Assembly: GCA_038230835.1 (NCBI GenBank)
Contig: JBBRMM010000016.1
Span: 20,646 to 84,645, forward strand
DNA: 64,000 bases
Source of the DNA: DASUHT01 sp038230835
GTDB taxonomy: Bacteria > Actinomycetota > Thermoleophilia > Gaiellales > JAICJC01
Direction of reading: 5' to 3'
Within the stretch, counting starts at the first letter, position 1. The number at the start of each line of letters is the position of its first letter. Below the pieces are notes generated by a model. That model searched no databases, had not been told where the DNA came from, and saw only the letters and a list, made by a program, of their open reading frames with translations. The translations under genes were made by a program, and so were the position numbers. Of this stretch, positions 42,465 to 51,961 are shown one piece after another.

Positions 42465-45400
42465 ATGGCACTCAGCAATCGAGACCGCGTCGGGAAGGCC
42501 CTTGAGCAACTCGGCGGGGCGTTCGGTCCCTACGTTGACCGGCGGATGACTAAGGGCTCTCCGACGGGCGGAAACTGGAAGGCGACTTACTCGGACGTCA
42601 ACGTCGACGAGGATGTCTCGGCGCAGATCAACGTCGTCCTCGACAACTGGCAATCGGTGTTTCGCAATGAGCTACGAACCACCGGTCGGAATCTCGTCGG
42701 TGAGGTTCGTGATTGGCGCAACAAGTGGGCTCACAGCGAACCCTTCTCCCATGACGATGCCTACAGAGCCTTGGACACAATCGAGCGTTTGCTGACGGTA
42801 ATCGACGCTCCCGAGGCGACCGACGTGGGCGCCGCCAAGAGCGAGTTGATGCGTCAGCGGCTTGACGCAGAAACCAAGAAGGTGACTCCCAAACCAGACG
42901 CGCTCTTCGCCGAGCCCGCAGCGGGCCTGCGTCCATGGCGGGAAGTTATCCAACCTCACGACGACGTTGCCAAAGGCAAGTTCGCGCTTGCAGAGTTCGC
43001 AGCGAACCTCTATCAGGTTCATCTGGGTAAGGGCCTTGGTGAGTACACCGAGCCGGTTGAGTTCTTTCGCCGCACATACCTCACCGCTGGATTACGCCAG
43101 CTGTTGACGCAGGGGGCGCAGCGCATCACTTCTGACGGCGGGGTCCCCGTCGTTGACCTGCAGACGAACTTTGGTGGTGGGAAGACGCACTCGATGATTG
43201 CGCTATACCACCTGTTCTCCGGTCTCCCGGTCACGGCCTTTCCCCAAGAGGTCCAGGAGCTACTCGCGACCGCAGGTATTCGGGAGCTACCGCGCGTGCG
43301 CAGAGCGGTGGTCGTCGGCACGGAGATGTCCCCTGGACAATCGGAAACGAAGCCAGACGGCACTGAGATCCGCACCTTGTGGGGCGAAATTGCGTGGCAG
43401 CTCGGTGGATCAGAGGGCTACGCGCTGGTTGCTGAAGCCGATCGCACCGCTACGAATCCGGGTAAGGCGATGTCGGAGGTGTTCCGTCGTTTCGGGCCGT
43501 GTCTGGTGTTGATCGATGAGTGGGTCGCCTATGCAAGGCAGCTCTTCGAAACCTCTGAGCTTTTGGCCGGCGGCTTGTTCGAGACGCAGTTCTCGTTTGC
43601 CCAGACGCTCGCTGATGCAGCGATCTCGGTGCCGGGTGTGCTCCTGGTCGTTTCTCTCCCAGTGTCCGATGACCCCGCACGGCCTGGCGTTGCGCCGATC
43701 GGCTCGGAGGTGGAGGTGGGCGGCGTGGCCGGCCAAGAGGCGGCGCGACGTCTCGGCAACGTGATCGCACGCACGGAGACCTCCTGGCGGCCCGCTTCGG
43801 CAGAGGAAAGCTTCGAGATTGTGCGGCGTCGTTTATTTGAGCCGATTCCTTCGGATCGAGTCAAGTACCGCGACGCCACGGCGCAGACATTCATGGAGTT
43901 CTACCGCACGCAAGCGGCGGAGTTCCCGAATGAGTGCCGGGAACCGGGATACATCGACAAGATCAAACGGTCGTACCCAATTCATCCGGAACTGTTTGCG
44001 CGTCTCTACGAAGATTGGTCGACGCTGGAGGGCTTTCAACGCACCCGAGGCGTGTTGCGTCTGATGGCAGCCGTCATCTCCGCACTATGGGCCGGGAATG
44101 ACCAGTCGCCAATGATCCTCCCCGCGACGGTGCCACTTGATGACGCTGCAGTGCAATCAGAGTTGACCCGCAACCTCGACCATGCCTGGCAGCCGATCAT
44201 CGATACCGATGTCGATGGTCCTGCCTCGGTGCCACAACAGGTGGATCGAGCATTTCCGAATCTTGGGCGCTACGGCGCTGCTCGTCGTGCTGCCCGCGCC
44301 GTATTTCTGGCGTCGGCTCCAAGGGCAGGGTCGGCCAATCGCGGCGTGGAGATCCAGCGAGTGAAACTCGCTTGCACCCTGCCCGGTGAGGCTGTGGCGA
44401 CCTACGGCGACGCACTCAACCGTCTCACCGACCGCTCATCGTACCTCTACGTCGAGGGAGCGCGCTATTGGTACGGCACGCAGGCGTCCGTTGCCCGTCG
44501 GTCACGCGAACTCGTCGATCAGTTGCTCTCGACCCGGCGCGACGAGGTCCAGGCAGAGATCGTTCGACGACTGCGAGATCAGACCCGTGAGCGCGGCGAG
44601 TTCGTGGCAGTGCACGTCTGTCCCGCGGACGCAGGTGAGGTTCCTGACGACCCTGACGCACGACTCGTTGTCCTATCTCCGAGTGCTCCACACAGCAACA
44701 GGGACGCGACCTCACTGGCGATCGCAACGGGGCGGGACATCCTGGATCGGCGCGCTTCCGGTCAGCGCCTCTACCGCAACATGCTGGTTTTCCTTGCTCC
44801 CGACTTGAAGCGGCTCGAAGAACTCGAACGCGGATCGGCTGAATTTCTTGCTTGGAAGGAGATTGAGGACCGTCGCGCAGAGTTGAATCTCGACGTGTTC
44901 CAGACAAACCAGGCTGGGTCGAAGCGGGCGGACGCAGATCGAGCCGTCGATCTGCGACTCGCCGAGACATACCAGTGGTGCCTCGTTCCGCACCAGCCTG
45001 ACCCCACTGGCACTGTCGAGTGGGAGACGGTCAAGGCAGACGGGCAAGGCCCGCTGGCGGTTCGCACCAGCCGCAAGCTTGTTAACGCGGGCTCCCTCGG
45101 CATCGCCTACTCCGGCGAGCTTCTCAAGGGGCTCCTTAGCACCGAGGGCGTGCTCGCTCCGATGTGGGCCGACGGGTACACGACCGTGGAGGCCTTGTGG
45201 GATGCGTTCGCTCGATATCCGTATCTGCCGCGACTGAAGACGCTGGACACTCTCTGCGCCACAGCCCGACAGGGCGCGAATCCGATCGCATGGCAGGTCA
45301 CGGGATTCGCACTGGCAGATGCGGTTGATGCGAAGTCCGGGCGGTTCGTCGGGCTCACCACGCACGGCGACGCGGCCACCGTCACTGGCGCCACTCTCGT

Positions 45401-45764
45401 CGTGAACCCGGAGGTTGCGAGTCTTCAGCTGGAGGAAGATCGGGCACCCGTCACCACGGAGGACGGCACTTCGGGCGGCGCGGCACTCACGCTTGAGGAT
45501 GGCGACGGTCAGCTCGCTGTCGACGCAGCACTTCGGCGCTTCTACGCGGTGGCGAAGCTCGACCCCGAACGCTACCAACGCGACTTCGCCAAGTTGGCCG
45601 CTGAGGTGATTGCAAACCTCGCTGGCTTCCTAGGAACCGACATCGAGATCTCGGTTGAGGTAAAGGCAACGAATCCGGGGGGATTCCCGGATCACGTCAC
45701 GCGAACCGTGACTGAGAATGCGCGGACGCTCAAGCTGGACTCCTACGGGTTCGAGACCGATTGA
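42465..45764 (+). CDS. HEPN-AAA+ DUF499-type ATPase (defence)
   Basis: This is a 1099-aa protein. Residues about 1-110 are a Swt1-like HEPN domain with RNKWAH (the Rx4H RNase motif) followed by SHDDAYRALDTIERLL. The ATPase core has Walker A NFGGGKTHSMIALYHL and Walker B LVLIDEWVAYARQ. Further conserved blocks are RTRGVLRLMA and the mid-region AARAVFLASAPRAG. The HEPN motif suggests RNA cleavage on infection, in addition to the DNA-directed helicase. It is the third gene of the rightward operon, converging on the PLD gene with 88 bases between. Confidence 0.9.
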   Translation: MALSNRDRVGKALEQLGGAFGPYVDRRMTKGSPTGGNWKATYSDVNVDEDVSAQINVVLDNWQSVFRNELRTTGRNLVGEVRDWRNKWAHSEPFSHDDAYRALDTIERLLTVIDAPEATDVGAAKSELMRQRLDAETKKVTPKPDALFAEPAAGLRPWREVIQPHDDVAKGKFALAEFAANLYQVHLGKGLGEYTEPVEFFRRTYLTAGLRQLLTQGAQRITSDGGVPVVDLQTNFGGGKTHSMIALYHLFSGLPVTAFPQEVQELLATAGIRELPRVRRAVVVGTEMSPGQSETKPDGTEIRTLWGEIAWQLGGSEGYALVAEADRTATNPGKAMSEVFRRFGPCLVLIDEWVAYARQLFETSELLAGGLFETQFSFAQTLADAAISVPGVLLVVSLPVSDDPARPGVAPIGSEVEVGGVAGQEAARRLGNVIARTETSWRPASAEESFEIVRRRLFEPIPSDRVKYRDATAQTFMEFYRTQAAEFPNECREPGYIDKIKRSYPIHPELFARLYEDWSTLEGFQRTRGVLRLMAAVISALWAGNDQSPMILPATVPLDDAAVQSELTRNLDHAWQPIIDTDVDGPASVPQQVDRAFPNLGRYGAARRAARAVFLASAPRAGSANRGVEIQRVKLACTLPGEAVATYGDALNRLTDRSSYLYVEGARYWYGTQASVARRSRELVDQLLSTRRDEVQAEIVRRLRDQTRERGEFVAVHVCPADAGEVPDDPDARLVVLSPSAPHSNRDATSLAIATGRDILDRRASGQRLYRNMLVFLAPDLKRLEELERGSAEFLAWKEIEDRRAELNLDVFQTNQAGSKRADADRAVDLRLAETYQWCLVPHQPDPTGTVEWETVKADGQGPLAVRTSRKLVNAGSLGIAYSGELLKGLLSTEGVLAPMWADGYTTVEALWDAFARYPYLPRLKTLDTLCATARQGANPIAWQVTGFALADAVDAKSGRFVGLTTHGDAATVTGATLVVNPEVASLQLEEDRAPVTTEDGTSGGAALTLEDGDGQLAVDAALRRFYAVAKLDPERYQRDFAKLAAEVIANLAGFLGTDIEISVEVKATNPGGFPDHVTRTVTENARTLKLDSYGFETD

Positions 45765-45852
45765 CGGCCGGGGTGGCCGCAAACCTCCTGAACCCGGAGG
45801 CGGGCTCAGTGTTTCGAACGGCCAACCGGTATCACACCAGTCGTAATAAGTA

Positions 45853-48537
45853 TCAGGCGACCTGCGCAGCCGGGAAGAGGTCGGCGAGAACGCCGCTGGT
45901 GGCAGTCAGGCGCTCGAGAGTGCCGGCCATGAGTGGGCCGGTCGAGTCGACCGTCGCCGTCCCCACACCAGTTAGGTAACCAACGGGCTCGCCGTCGGCG
46001 ACGGATATCCGCCAGCTCGCATCAGCAGCACGGAGAGCGACGCCGTTGCAGCGGCGGTAGTGGCGAGCGGCGGCAACCAGGCGCGGCACGCGCGGATCCA
46101 AGAGTGGATCTGGGATTCCGGCGACGTCAATGCGGACGTTGACTGAGGAACTGCTACCTAGAGCGTGAAGCTCGAGACGCTCAAGGGCAAGCTCAGCTGC
46201 AGTCCGCGCGCACCAGAGCGCATCGTCGATGAACGCAATCGTGTCGAGGAGCTGGTCATCCACTTGGGTGAGGGTGAGCTGGGTTCCAGTCACCATGCCC
46301 AGGTAATCGACCGTCGTCTGGGTTGTGTCCAGAAGGCCGTGGCTGAGAGCTGAGGCGATGAGCGGCTGGCTGGCAAGCACGCGGTCCCGGTGTCCCCCAC
46401 CGGGGCGAACGGCTAACCAGCACAAGGCAGCCACGCTCTCCGGGAGCCAATCGGGCAGCCTTTGCGCGGCAAGTGCGGCCGATCCGGAATCCAGCTGATC
46501 CAACCATCCATCGCCCGCACCGGTGCCCACGAAGGGCAGCAGCCACCGAAGCCATAGGTCGTGAAGGTCGTCGGCAGTGAGCTCGACTCGCTCCGGGTCA
46601 CGCGCGAGCTCGAGATAAAGCCGCGCCAGGGCGGCGGCGATCATCGCGAAGTTCCCCGCAGGCGCGAGCGGATCCACCCACACCAGACGAGGGTCGGTCT
46701 GCGCTGCAGCCCACCGGCGCAAGACATTCCGTGCACGCACCCGGATGCGCGTTGAGATCTTCCAGCGGCGTCCGGGAGCTTCTGACGCCTCCTCTGCCTT
46801 AGGATCAACGACTGGCTCATCGAGCAGTAGCCTCAGCAGCGACCCGCCTTGGGGCGCGGTTATTGCGGGCTGGGTCGGAGTGCGGGCACGGAGAGCGTCG
46901 AGGAGCTCTATGAGCGGCTCATCGCCGCCCAGCGCGGTGCGGGTCCAAATACGCCCATATCTGTTGGCCCGAGGATCACGGGCAAGCTTCTCCCGCTCGA
47001 GCCTCACCCAAAGATCATCATCACCCTGTTCGCCGCCTTCGCTCTGCTTGATGCCACCCGCTGGACCGCTCGCAAGCCGCTCCGAGACGTCCATGACCAG
47101 GTTTCTGTGCAACCAGACCAGTGCCTGCGCCAGAGGCGTGTCGAGATCGCCGGCTCCGAGTTCGACCGGACGATCGGCGTCTGGGCGGGCTGCCCCCGCG
47201 ACCAGCACGGCGGCCAGCGCCGCTGGGTCATCAACCACCACACGGTTAGAAAGCGGCTCACCGTCGGCGCCGGCCAGTTGCACCAGCCGCCCGGCGACGG
47301 GTGCAGCGGTTATCCCGCGACCCTCGGCGGTAACCGTGAGCGGCTGCCGGGTTTCCAGGTCGTCCAGCTGCCACCCCAACTCCACACCGGGCTCACTTAT
47401 CACCTCGACGCGGCCGTCGGTGACGGCCGTTGCGCTGACGAGACGGACCGCGGGAGCGTCGGGTTCCGGATCGGAGCTGAAGCTCAGGGACAGCAGGCTT
47501 TCGAGCGAACGCGGGGCGACGCTCAGGCCGGGCGGGATGAACACCGAGCGAACCTCCTCGGGATCGAGAGAGGCGAGGACGGCAAGTTCGACATTACCGT
47601 TGGCTCCGACGGTGCGGGTCAGGGCCGCCTGGGACAGGTTCGCGGATCCCGAGAGCAGCCATCCACGCTCTCCAGAGATCACTCCGATCAGCTTGGCGTG
47701 GACGAACCGATCCGGCTCGTAGGCGGCGACCTCGACGCGCGCTCCGCTCGCGGCGAGCCGATCCACAAGCGGCTGTCCGTTGACGCTCGTGGAAGCGGTG
47801 ACGAACAGCCGAACGCGACGAGGAGCCAGGTCCGAGAGTAGCTGTCCTGCGGCGATTGCGTCGGCGTCGTAGTACGGGGCGGCAAGAATCATTTCGTCAA
47901 CGCCGCCCGTCTCTGCTGCGCGAACGGTCGCGACTAGCTGGCTTTCGATCGAGGCGTCGAGATTGTGGAGCAGCGGTGAAGGCACCGCCAAGGTTACGGC
48001 GGGCGGCGGGGGCAAGCGGTCCTCCAGGTCGCGAAAGCGCTCCGCCAGAGCCACGTCAGCAAGAGTCTCCACCAGGTTGCGCATCCATGCACGCCACGCG
48101 GTGATGGCGGCGTCGCCGGCGGGAGTGCCTGATCGGAAGGTGGTGAACACCTCACGGCCATCGTCGAGGCCACCGGTGCTGAGATTGCCCGATCCCACCA
48201 TGAGCGTTGCGCCCCTTGCGGTTACGGCGAGATACGACTTCGGGTGGAATGCCTGTCCGCCGGGGCGCACGGGCCGGAGCAGCCACCGCCGATTGACGGG
48301 GGCAAGGGTGTCAACCCGCTCCGCCGGGATGCGGGCGAGACTCTCAGAGAGGCGGCGGTGATCCGCGAGAATGGCAACGTTCAGCGGCGGATCTCCGAGA
48401 CGTCCCAGCAAGAACTCGTTGAACAGGGCGAGGTCAAGACCGTAGGTCGTGGCCCACAGAGCGGATACAGCGCCGGTGAACAGCTCTGCAACTGGTCGAA
48501 CGGTCGGTACGGGTTCAACCTCTGCGACGTCGGTCAC
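45853..48537 (-). CDS. Phospholipase-D-like nuclease (defence)
   Basis: This 894-aa protein has two PLD half-sites in the N-terminal 400 residues: FHPKSYLAV with MVGSGNLSTGG, and FVHAKLIGV with LLSGSANLSQAA. Two HxK motifs with matching SGSxN loops suggest a complete active site. The rest (about 420-894) is helical, without a recognised domain. PLD proteins are the third class in DISARM (DrmC) and also occur in other systems. Its ATG overlaps the upstream gene's stop by 4 bases. Confidence 0.85.
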   Translation of the reverse strand: MTDVAEVEPVPTVRPVAELFTGAVSALWATTYGLDLALFNEFLLGRLGDPPLNVAILADHRRLSESLARIPAERVDTLAPVNRRWLLRPVRPGGQAFHPKSYLAVTARGATLMVGSGNLSTGGLDDGREVFTTFRSGTPAGDAAITAWRAWMRNLVETLADVALAERFRDLEDRLPPPPAVTLAVPSPLLHNLDASIESQLVATVRAAETGGVDEMILAAPYYDADAIAAGQLLSDLAPRRVRLFVTASTSVNGQPLVDRLAASGARVEVAAYEPDRFVHAKLIGVISGERGWLLSGSANLSQAALTRTVGANGNVELAVLASLDPEEVRSVFIPPGLSVAPRSLESLLSLSFSSDPEPDAPAVRLVSATAVTDGRVEVISEPGVELGWQLDDLETRQPLTVTAEGRGITAAPVAGRLVQLAGADGEPLSNRVVVDDPAALAAVLVAGAARPDADRPVELGAGDLDTPLAQALVWLHRNLVMDVSERLASGPAGGIKQSEGGEQGDDDLWVRLEREKLARDPRANRYGRIWTRTALGGDEPLIELLDALRARTPTQPAITAPQGGSLLRLLLDEPVVDPKAEEASEAPGRRWKISTRIRVRARNVLRRWAAAQTDPRLVWVDPLAPAGNFAMIAAALARLYLELARDPERVELTADDLHDLWLRWLLPFVGTGAGDGWLDQLDSGSAALAAQRLPDWLPESVAALCWLAVRPGGGHRDRVLASQPLIASALSHGLLDTTQTTVDYLGMVTGTQLTLTQVDDQLLDTIAFIDDALWCARTAAELALERLELHALGSSSSVNVRIDVAGIPDPLLDPRVPRLVAAARHYRRCNGVALRAADASWRISVADGEPVGYLTGVGTATVDSTGPLMAGTLERLTATSGVLADLFPAAQVA

Positions 48538-50225
48538 GCGAACACCTCATCGACAAACGATCGGCCCCGTTCGGTTAGCCGGGCGGTGCCATCCTGGCCG
48601 GCGTCCCATAGCCCCAAGTCCTGTGTAAGCGAGGTGAGCGCGTTATGGCGGATGCCGGCCAGCGGGAAGCGTCCCATCCCCTGATCGTAGAAACGCAGGA
48701 GGCCGTCCTCCCAGCGAAAGCGGAAGGTGAACTCCGGCAGCTTGGAATAGGCGATCCTCTCGTGGACGGGCAGGACGAACCGCGACACCAGCCACCAGAG
48801 TGTCTCGGCGATCTTGGGCTCATCGTTCAGGTGAGTCTCAAGAGCGGCGATCACGGCGGCGACCGACGGTTGCCACCCAGATGCGACACGCGAGGCCTGC
48901 ACCCAACCTTCGCCAGTGCGCTCGGCGGTCCGCCGCGCAAGTTCGAGTAGCACCACCAATCCGGAGCTCGCAGAGTCTAGGTTGGTGGTGAGGCGCCGCA
49001 GCGTTTCCAGGTTGGCGCCAGCAATGCTGACGGGCGTGCCGTCGGGGCCGGGCAGAGTTCCCGCTGCCAGCGACGCGTCAAGTGCAGTCGTGAGCTGCTC
49101 AGGGTCGAGTGCGGGCGGCCCAGAGACGAGAGCCAACGCCACCTCCCGGGTTTCATCCCATGTGAGGCCGCGGCCAATGGCGCGGCTGCGGGCAAGCCCC
49201 GCCCGGCAGAAGTCAGACCAGACCGAGCAGATCGCGTCCTGCCAGACATCCTTGGCAACAAGCGCCGCCCACTGATCAGCAATGAGGCCATGTGCCTGGT
49301 TCCGCAGTTCGGGTGGCGCCCACAACGCGTCCCTGTATGCGCTCTCCGAGTCCACGGCCGCCGGACGCTGGTTCACGAGGCTCAGAAAATGACCGACGCT
49401 GCGGCGGCGCTGCTCCACTGCGGCGTCCGCCAGCGCCGTGCCCTCCGAAACGAGGACGCCTGCGGTGGTGTCAGCTTCCTCGGTTGGGGGCGGCTGCTCC
49501 TCCGGCGGGTCGGTGCCAAACAGCGCGTCTTGGACGGCCTCGCGTTCGTCGGGGAATTCCTGCAACCGGCAGAGGCATGCAACCTCCGCATACTCGTCGA
49601 TCACACTCGCGGGGAGGCTTTCGCTGGTCAGCATCAACTTTCTCTGGAAGTACTCGGTACCCTCGACTGCCGAGCGGAACCCATTGGCGAGACGCTCCGC
49701 GCGCTCAGTTTGGTGCAGTACGTCGATGGGAATCGGCGTGTCTCCGAGCATGGTGCCGGCCCGCGCAACGACGCCAACCTCGGCCATGGGCGTGCGGTAG
49801 TAGAGGCCGTAGCCGCCGAGCCGGCTCTCAACCGATTCGCCGCGAGGAAACGGGCCGGCGCCCTGGGCCAGGTTGCCGAGGCGGCGGGCGCCCACTGGGC
49901 TCAAGCCACAGTGCCGCGGGCATCGCTGCACGGCGAGTCCGAACTCCCACTCCCGCTGCCGGATGAAGGCGGCAAGCGAGGTCTCGTCCGATGGGAGGTG
50001 TTTGAGCCTGTACTCCGACAGCAAAAAGGCGTGAAACGAGAAGTAACGAGCGCGCGTGGTGAGTTCGAGTATGCCCGGGAGAAGGACCGGCATCAGCCGA
50101 TCCTGTGTCGTCGTCTGCAGGCCGAGTGGATCGCGTCCCTCCTTAGCCTCGAGTGAGGCACTGATCCACAAGGGGGCCGGCACCCTTGTGCTGGCGGGTT
50201 CGGCCTGGTCGGACGGTACTGCCAC
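48534..50225 (-). CDS. Unknown 563-aa protein coupled to the PLD gene
   Basis: The predicted start is GTG 50225, 6 bases after a perfect AAGGAGG. The N-terminus has LLPGILELTTRARYFSFHAFLLSEYR, a helical opening. The middle has ACLCRLQEF. The C-terminus reads RFPLAGIRHNALTSLTQDLGLWD and LTERGRSFVDEVFA, which looks like a winged-helix module. I recognise no enzyme motif. It overlaps the PLD gene by 4 bases, so the two are made together and it is probably a partner or sensor of the nuclease. Confidence 0.72.
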   Translation of the reverse strand: MAVPSDQAEPASTRVPAPLWISASLEAKEGRDPLGLQTTTQDRLMPVLLPGILELTTRARYFSFHAFLLSEYRLKHLPSDETSLAAFIRQREWEFGLAVQRCPRHCGLSPVGARRLGNLAQGAGPFPRGESVESRLGGYGLYYRTPMAEVGVVARAGTMLGDTPIPIDVLHQTERAERLANGFRSAVEGTEYFQRKLMLTSESLPASVIDEYAEVACLCRLQEFPDEREAVQDALFGTDPPEEQPPPTEEADTTAGVLVSEGTALADAAVEQRRRSVGHFLSLVNQRPAAVDSESAYRDALWAPPELRNQAHGLIADQWAALVAKDVWQDAICSVWSDFCRAGLARSRAIGRGLTWDETREVALALVSGPPALDPEQLTTALDASLAAGTLPGPDGTPVSIAGANLETLRRLTTNLDSASSGLVVLLELARRTAERTGEGWVQASRVASGWQPSVAAVIAALETHLNDEPKIAETLWWLVSRFVLPVHERIAYSKLPEFTFRFRWEDGLLRFYDQGMGRFPLAGIRHNALTSLTQDLGLWDAGQDGTARLTERGRSFVDEVFA

Positions 50226-50594
50226 TCGCTTCCTCCTTGGCGGATTTCCCGGCCGAACGTTAACCATTCGGGCGGGGCTGTGGTGATACATCCGTCCGGC
50301 GTCTCGCCTCGCGCAATGAATCAGATGCCTCACCCGAAGGTGGAACGATGCCGACCTGCTTGCGGACGCCGCGATTCGGGCCGACGGCGTGGCGAGCACC
50401 AAGCCAAGCGATGGGCTATCCGAAACCAGAGCTGGTGACGAACCCGATCTAGCGGCTGCGCCACGGGAGCATGCGCGCGCCGTGCCGTGGCTGCGGGCAC
50501 CGCTCCGCTCGCCTTCGGCGTCCCTCCGCCCCGTCCCGGCCCGCGCCTGGAAACGGCTGTCGCAGCCGCCGGTCAGGTCGGGAGGGATGTGTCG
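50226..50594. other. Intergenic boundary between defence locus and mobility genes
   Basis: About 370 bases with no convincing gene; it should contain the promoter of the leftward PLD operon and of the rightward 50595 gene. Confidence 0.5.
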
Positions 50595-50903
50595 ATGGAA
50601 GCCAGGTTCAGGGTGGATGTCAGGAGCGTCAGGAACATCAGGGTGCACCGCCAGGGGGAGCCGTGCCACTGCGGCCGGCCGCCGCTGGGAGCGCATGTCC
50701 GCCAGGGGTTCAGCGGCCGCTACGTGATCTACTCGCTGGACTGCCCATGCTGCCAGCAGGTGCTCGCGCCGCCGCCCTCGGTGCATCACTGGTCCGATCC
50801 CGCCCCGCGCCGAGGGACCATCGGAGAAAGCCTGCGAGGCGTCGCGGACGCAGCAGCACGCAGGCGTACAGCAGAGCGAGACCTGGGACGCGGGCTGAGG
50901 TGA
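50595..50903 (+). CDS. Small Cys-rich putative zinc-binding protein
   Basis: The predicted 102-aa protein reads VDVRSVRNIRVHRQGEPCHCG and then RYVIYSLDCPCCQQVL; the Cys pairs (CHC, CPCC) could bind zinc. GGAGGG lies 8 bases before ATG 50595. The last 65 codons overlap the opposite-strand 50710-50970 gene, so at least one C-terminus is uncertain. No family recognised. Confidence 0.5.
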   Translation: MEARFRVDVRSVRNIRVHRQGEPCHCGRPPLGAHVRQGFSGRYVIYSLDCPCCQQVLAPPPSVHHWSDPAPRRGTIGESLRGVADAAARRRTAERDLGRGLR

Positions 50904-50970
50904 GCAGCACAAGGGGGATGGCGGCGTACACCGCCATCCCCGCCAGGATCAGCCGGCCGTTACGCCGCAC
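50710..50970 (-). CDS. Small membrane protein downstream of ardC
   Basis: The predicted 86-aa protein starts at a GTG (50970) overlapping the end of the ArdC-like gene by 11 bases. LILAGMAVYAAIPLVLLTSARVPGLALLYACVLL gives one or two membrane spans. The tail after residue 55 is Ala/Arg/Ser-rich and antisense to the 50595 gene. The overlap with ardC suggests coupled translation. Confidence 0.5.
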   Translation of the reverse strand: MRRNGRLILAGMAVYAAIPLVLLTSARVPGLALLYACVLLRPRRLAGFLRWSLGAGRDRTSDAPRAAARAPAGSMGSPASRSRSGR

Positions 50971-51796
50971 GGTCCACCTGCTCAACGGCATCGAGTGCAT
51001 CGAGAATCTGCCGGGCTGCCCTGCTGATGCGCTGTGCACTGGCAGCGATACCCCGAATCGCCTCCGCACCTCCGCCAGACCATCCGGCCACATAGCCGAA
51101 GCTGTACGCCCCCGTATCGAGCCCCAGGCCGTCCCCGACCACGTAGGCAACCGACTCAGCCTCGAGCTCGGCCAGGTCGCGGTTTCCGGTGTACCCGGCC
51201 GGGTCGTGCAGCAGGGCATGGGCCAGCTCATGGCACAGCGTCTTGACCTGCATCGCCGGCTCGTTGCTGACCTCGATGCGAATCCTGTGATCGACGAAGT
51301 TGCAGTCGCCGTTGCGCTGGGCCGGAAGGAAGTCCTCCTCCACCGTGTACCCGATGGAGCGAGCGACAGTCGCCAGCCGGGTGTAGCTGCCGGTCGTGTC
51401 TTCGCCGCTGAGGCGCTGGAAGGGTGCCTCGGGCAGATCATCCCCGTCGGTCTGTGAGACGTCGAAGACGTGCGCCACGCGGAAGTTGCGCGGCGCGCCC
51501 GTGACCACCTGCTCCTCGCCGGTCTCTTCGTCGCGAACCTTGGTGCGGTGAACGATCGGGGCCAGGATGGCAATGCCCTTCTCGCCCTTGCGGACGTGGC
51601 GGCCGAGTTCAAGCCAGCGGCGGAACCCGGCAACCCGGGTGGCCTCTGGGCGCTGCAGGTGGATCAGCAGCACGTTGTTGGCCGAGTACCTGTGAAAACG
51701 TCGCTGCACGTCGAGGTATGCGATCCACGCCTCCGAGCTGGTCAGTTCAGCGATGCCCGCCTCCAGGCGTTTGATGATGTCCTCGCGGTCTGCCAT
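50960..51796 (-). CDS. ardC: ArdC-like antirestriction/ssDNA-binding protein
   Basis: This 278-aa protein has an N-terminal ArdC ssDNA-binding domain (TSSEAWIAYLDVQRRFHRYSANNVLLIHLQRP, in blocks; then RHVRKGEKGIAILAP). A C-terminal zincin-like domain has HELAHALLHDP (HExxH), with LEAESVAYVV giving the third ligand. ArdC proteins travel with plasmids and protect incoming single-stranded DNA or counter restriction. ATG 51796 has GGAGGGAACACAG upstream, and a large nested inverted repeat lies in its leader (51817-51961). Confidence 0.9.
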   Translation of the reverse strand: MADREDIIKRLEAGIAELTSSEAWIAYLDVQRRFHRYSANNVLLIHLQRPEATRVAGFRRWLELGRHVRKGEKGIAILAPIVHRTKVRDEETGEEQVVTGAPRNFRVAHVFDVSQTDGDDLPEAPFQRLSGEDTTGSYTRLATVARSIGYTVEEDFLPAQRNGDCNFVDHRIRIEVSNEPAMQVKTLCHELAHALLHDPAGYTGNRDLAELEAESVAYVVGDGLGLDTGAYSFGYVAGWSGGGAEAIRGIAASAQRISRAARQILDALDAVEQVDRAA

Positions 51797-51816
51797 CTGT
51801 GTTCCCTCCGTGTGGG

Positions 51817-51961
51817 GTGATCGAGACGACAGCCAAGAAGCCAGGCCGTGAAGCGCCGTCAACCGGCGCCCGCAGGGCGGCGCGAACCCTCATGAGCGTG
51901 CAGCGCTCCCGGTTGACGGCATTAGCGAGCGGCCTGGCAGGCTGACGGCGTTCTCGATCAC
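51817..51961 (-). promoter_or_regulatory. Nested inverted-repeat leader of ardC
   Basis: Arms pair at three levels: 51817-51826 with 51952-51961, 51840-51848 with 51930-51938, and 51855-51866 with 51909-51920 (GCCGTCAACCGG and its complement). The loop holds a 21-base block, 51883-51903, identical to 57126-57146 in the ssb leader. It ends 21 bases before the ardC start. It could be an RNA switch or a pair of repressor half-sites. Confidence 0.7.

Noticed and set aside
36196..50225. Classical DISARM locus
   Set aside because: A SNF2-like helicase, a methylase and a PLD protein are present, but no DrmA-type or DUF1998 (DrmB) gene could be recognised.
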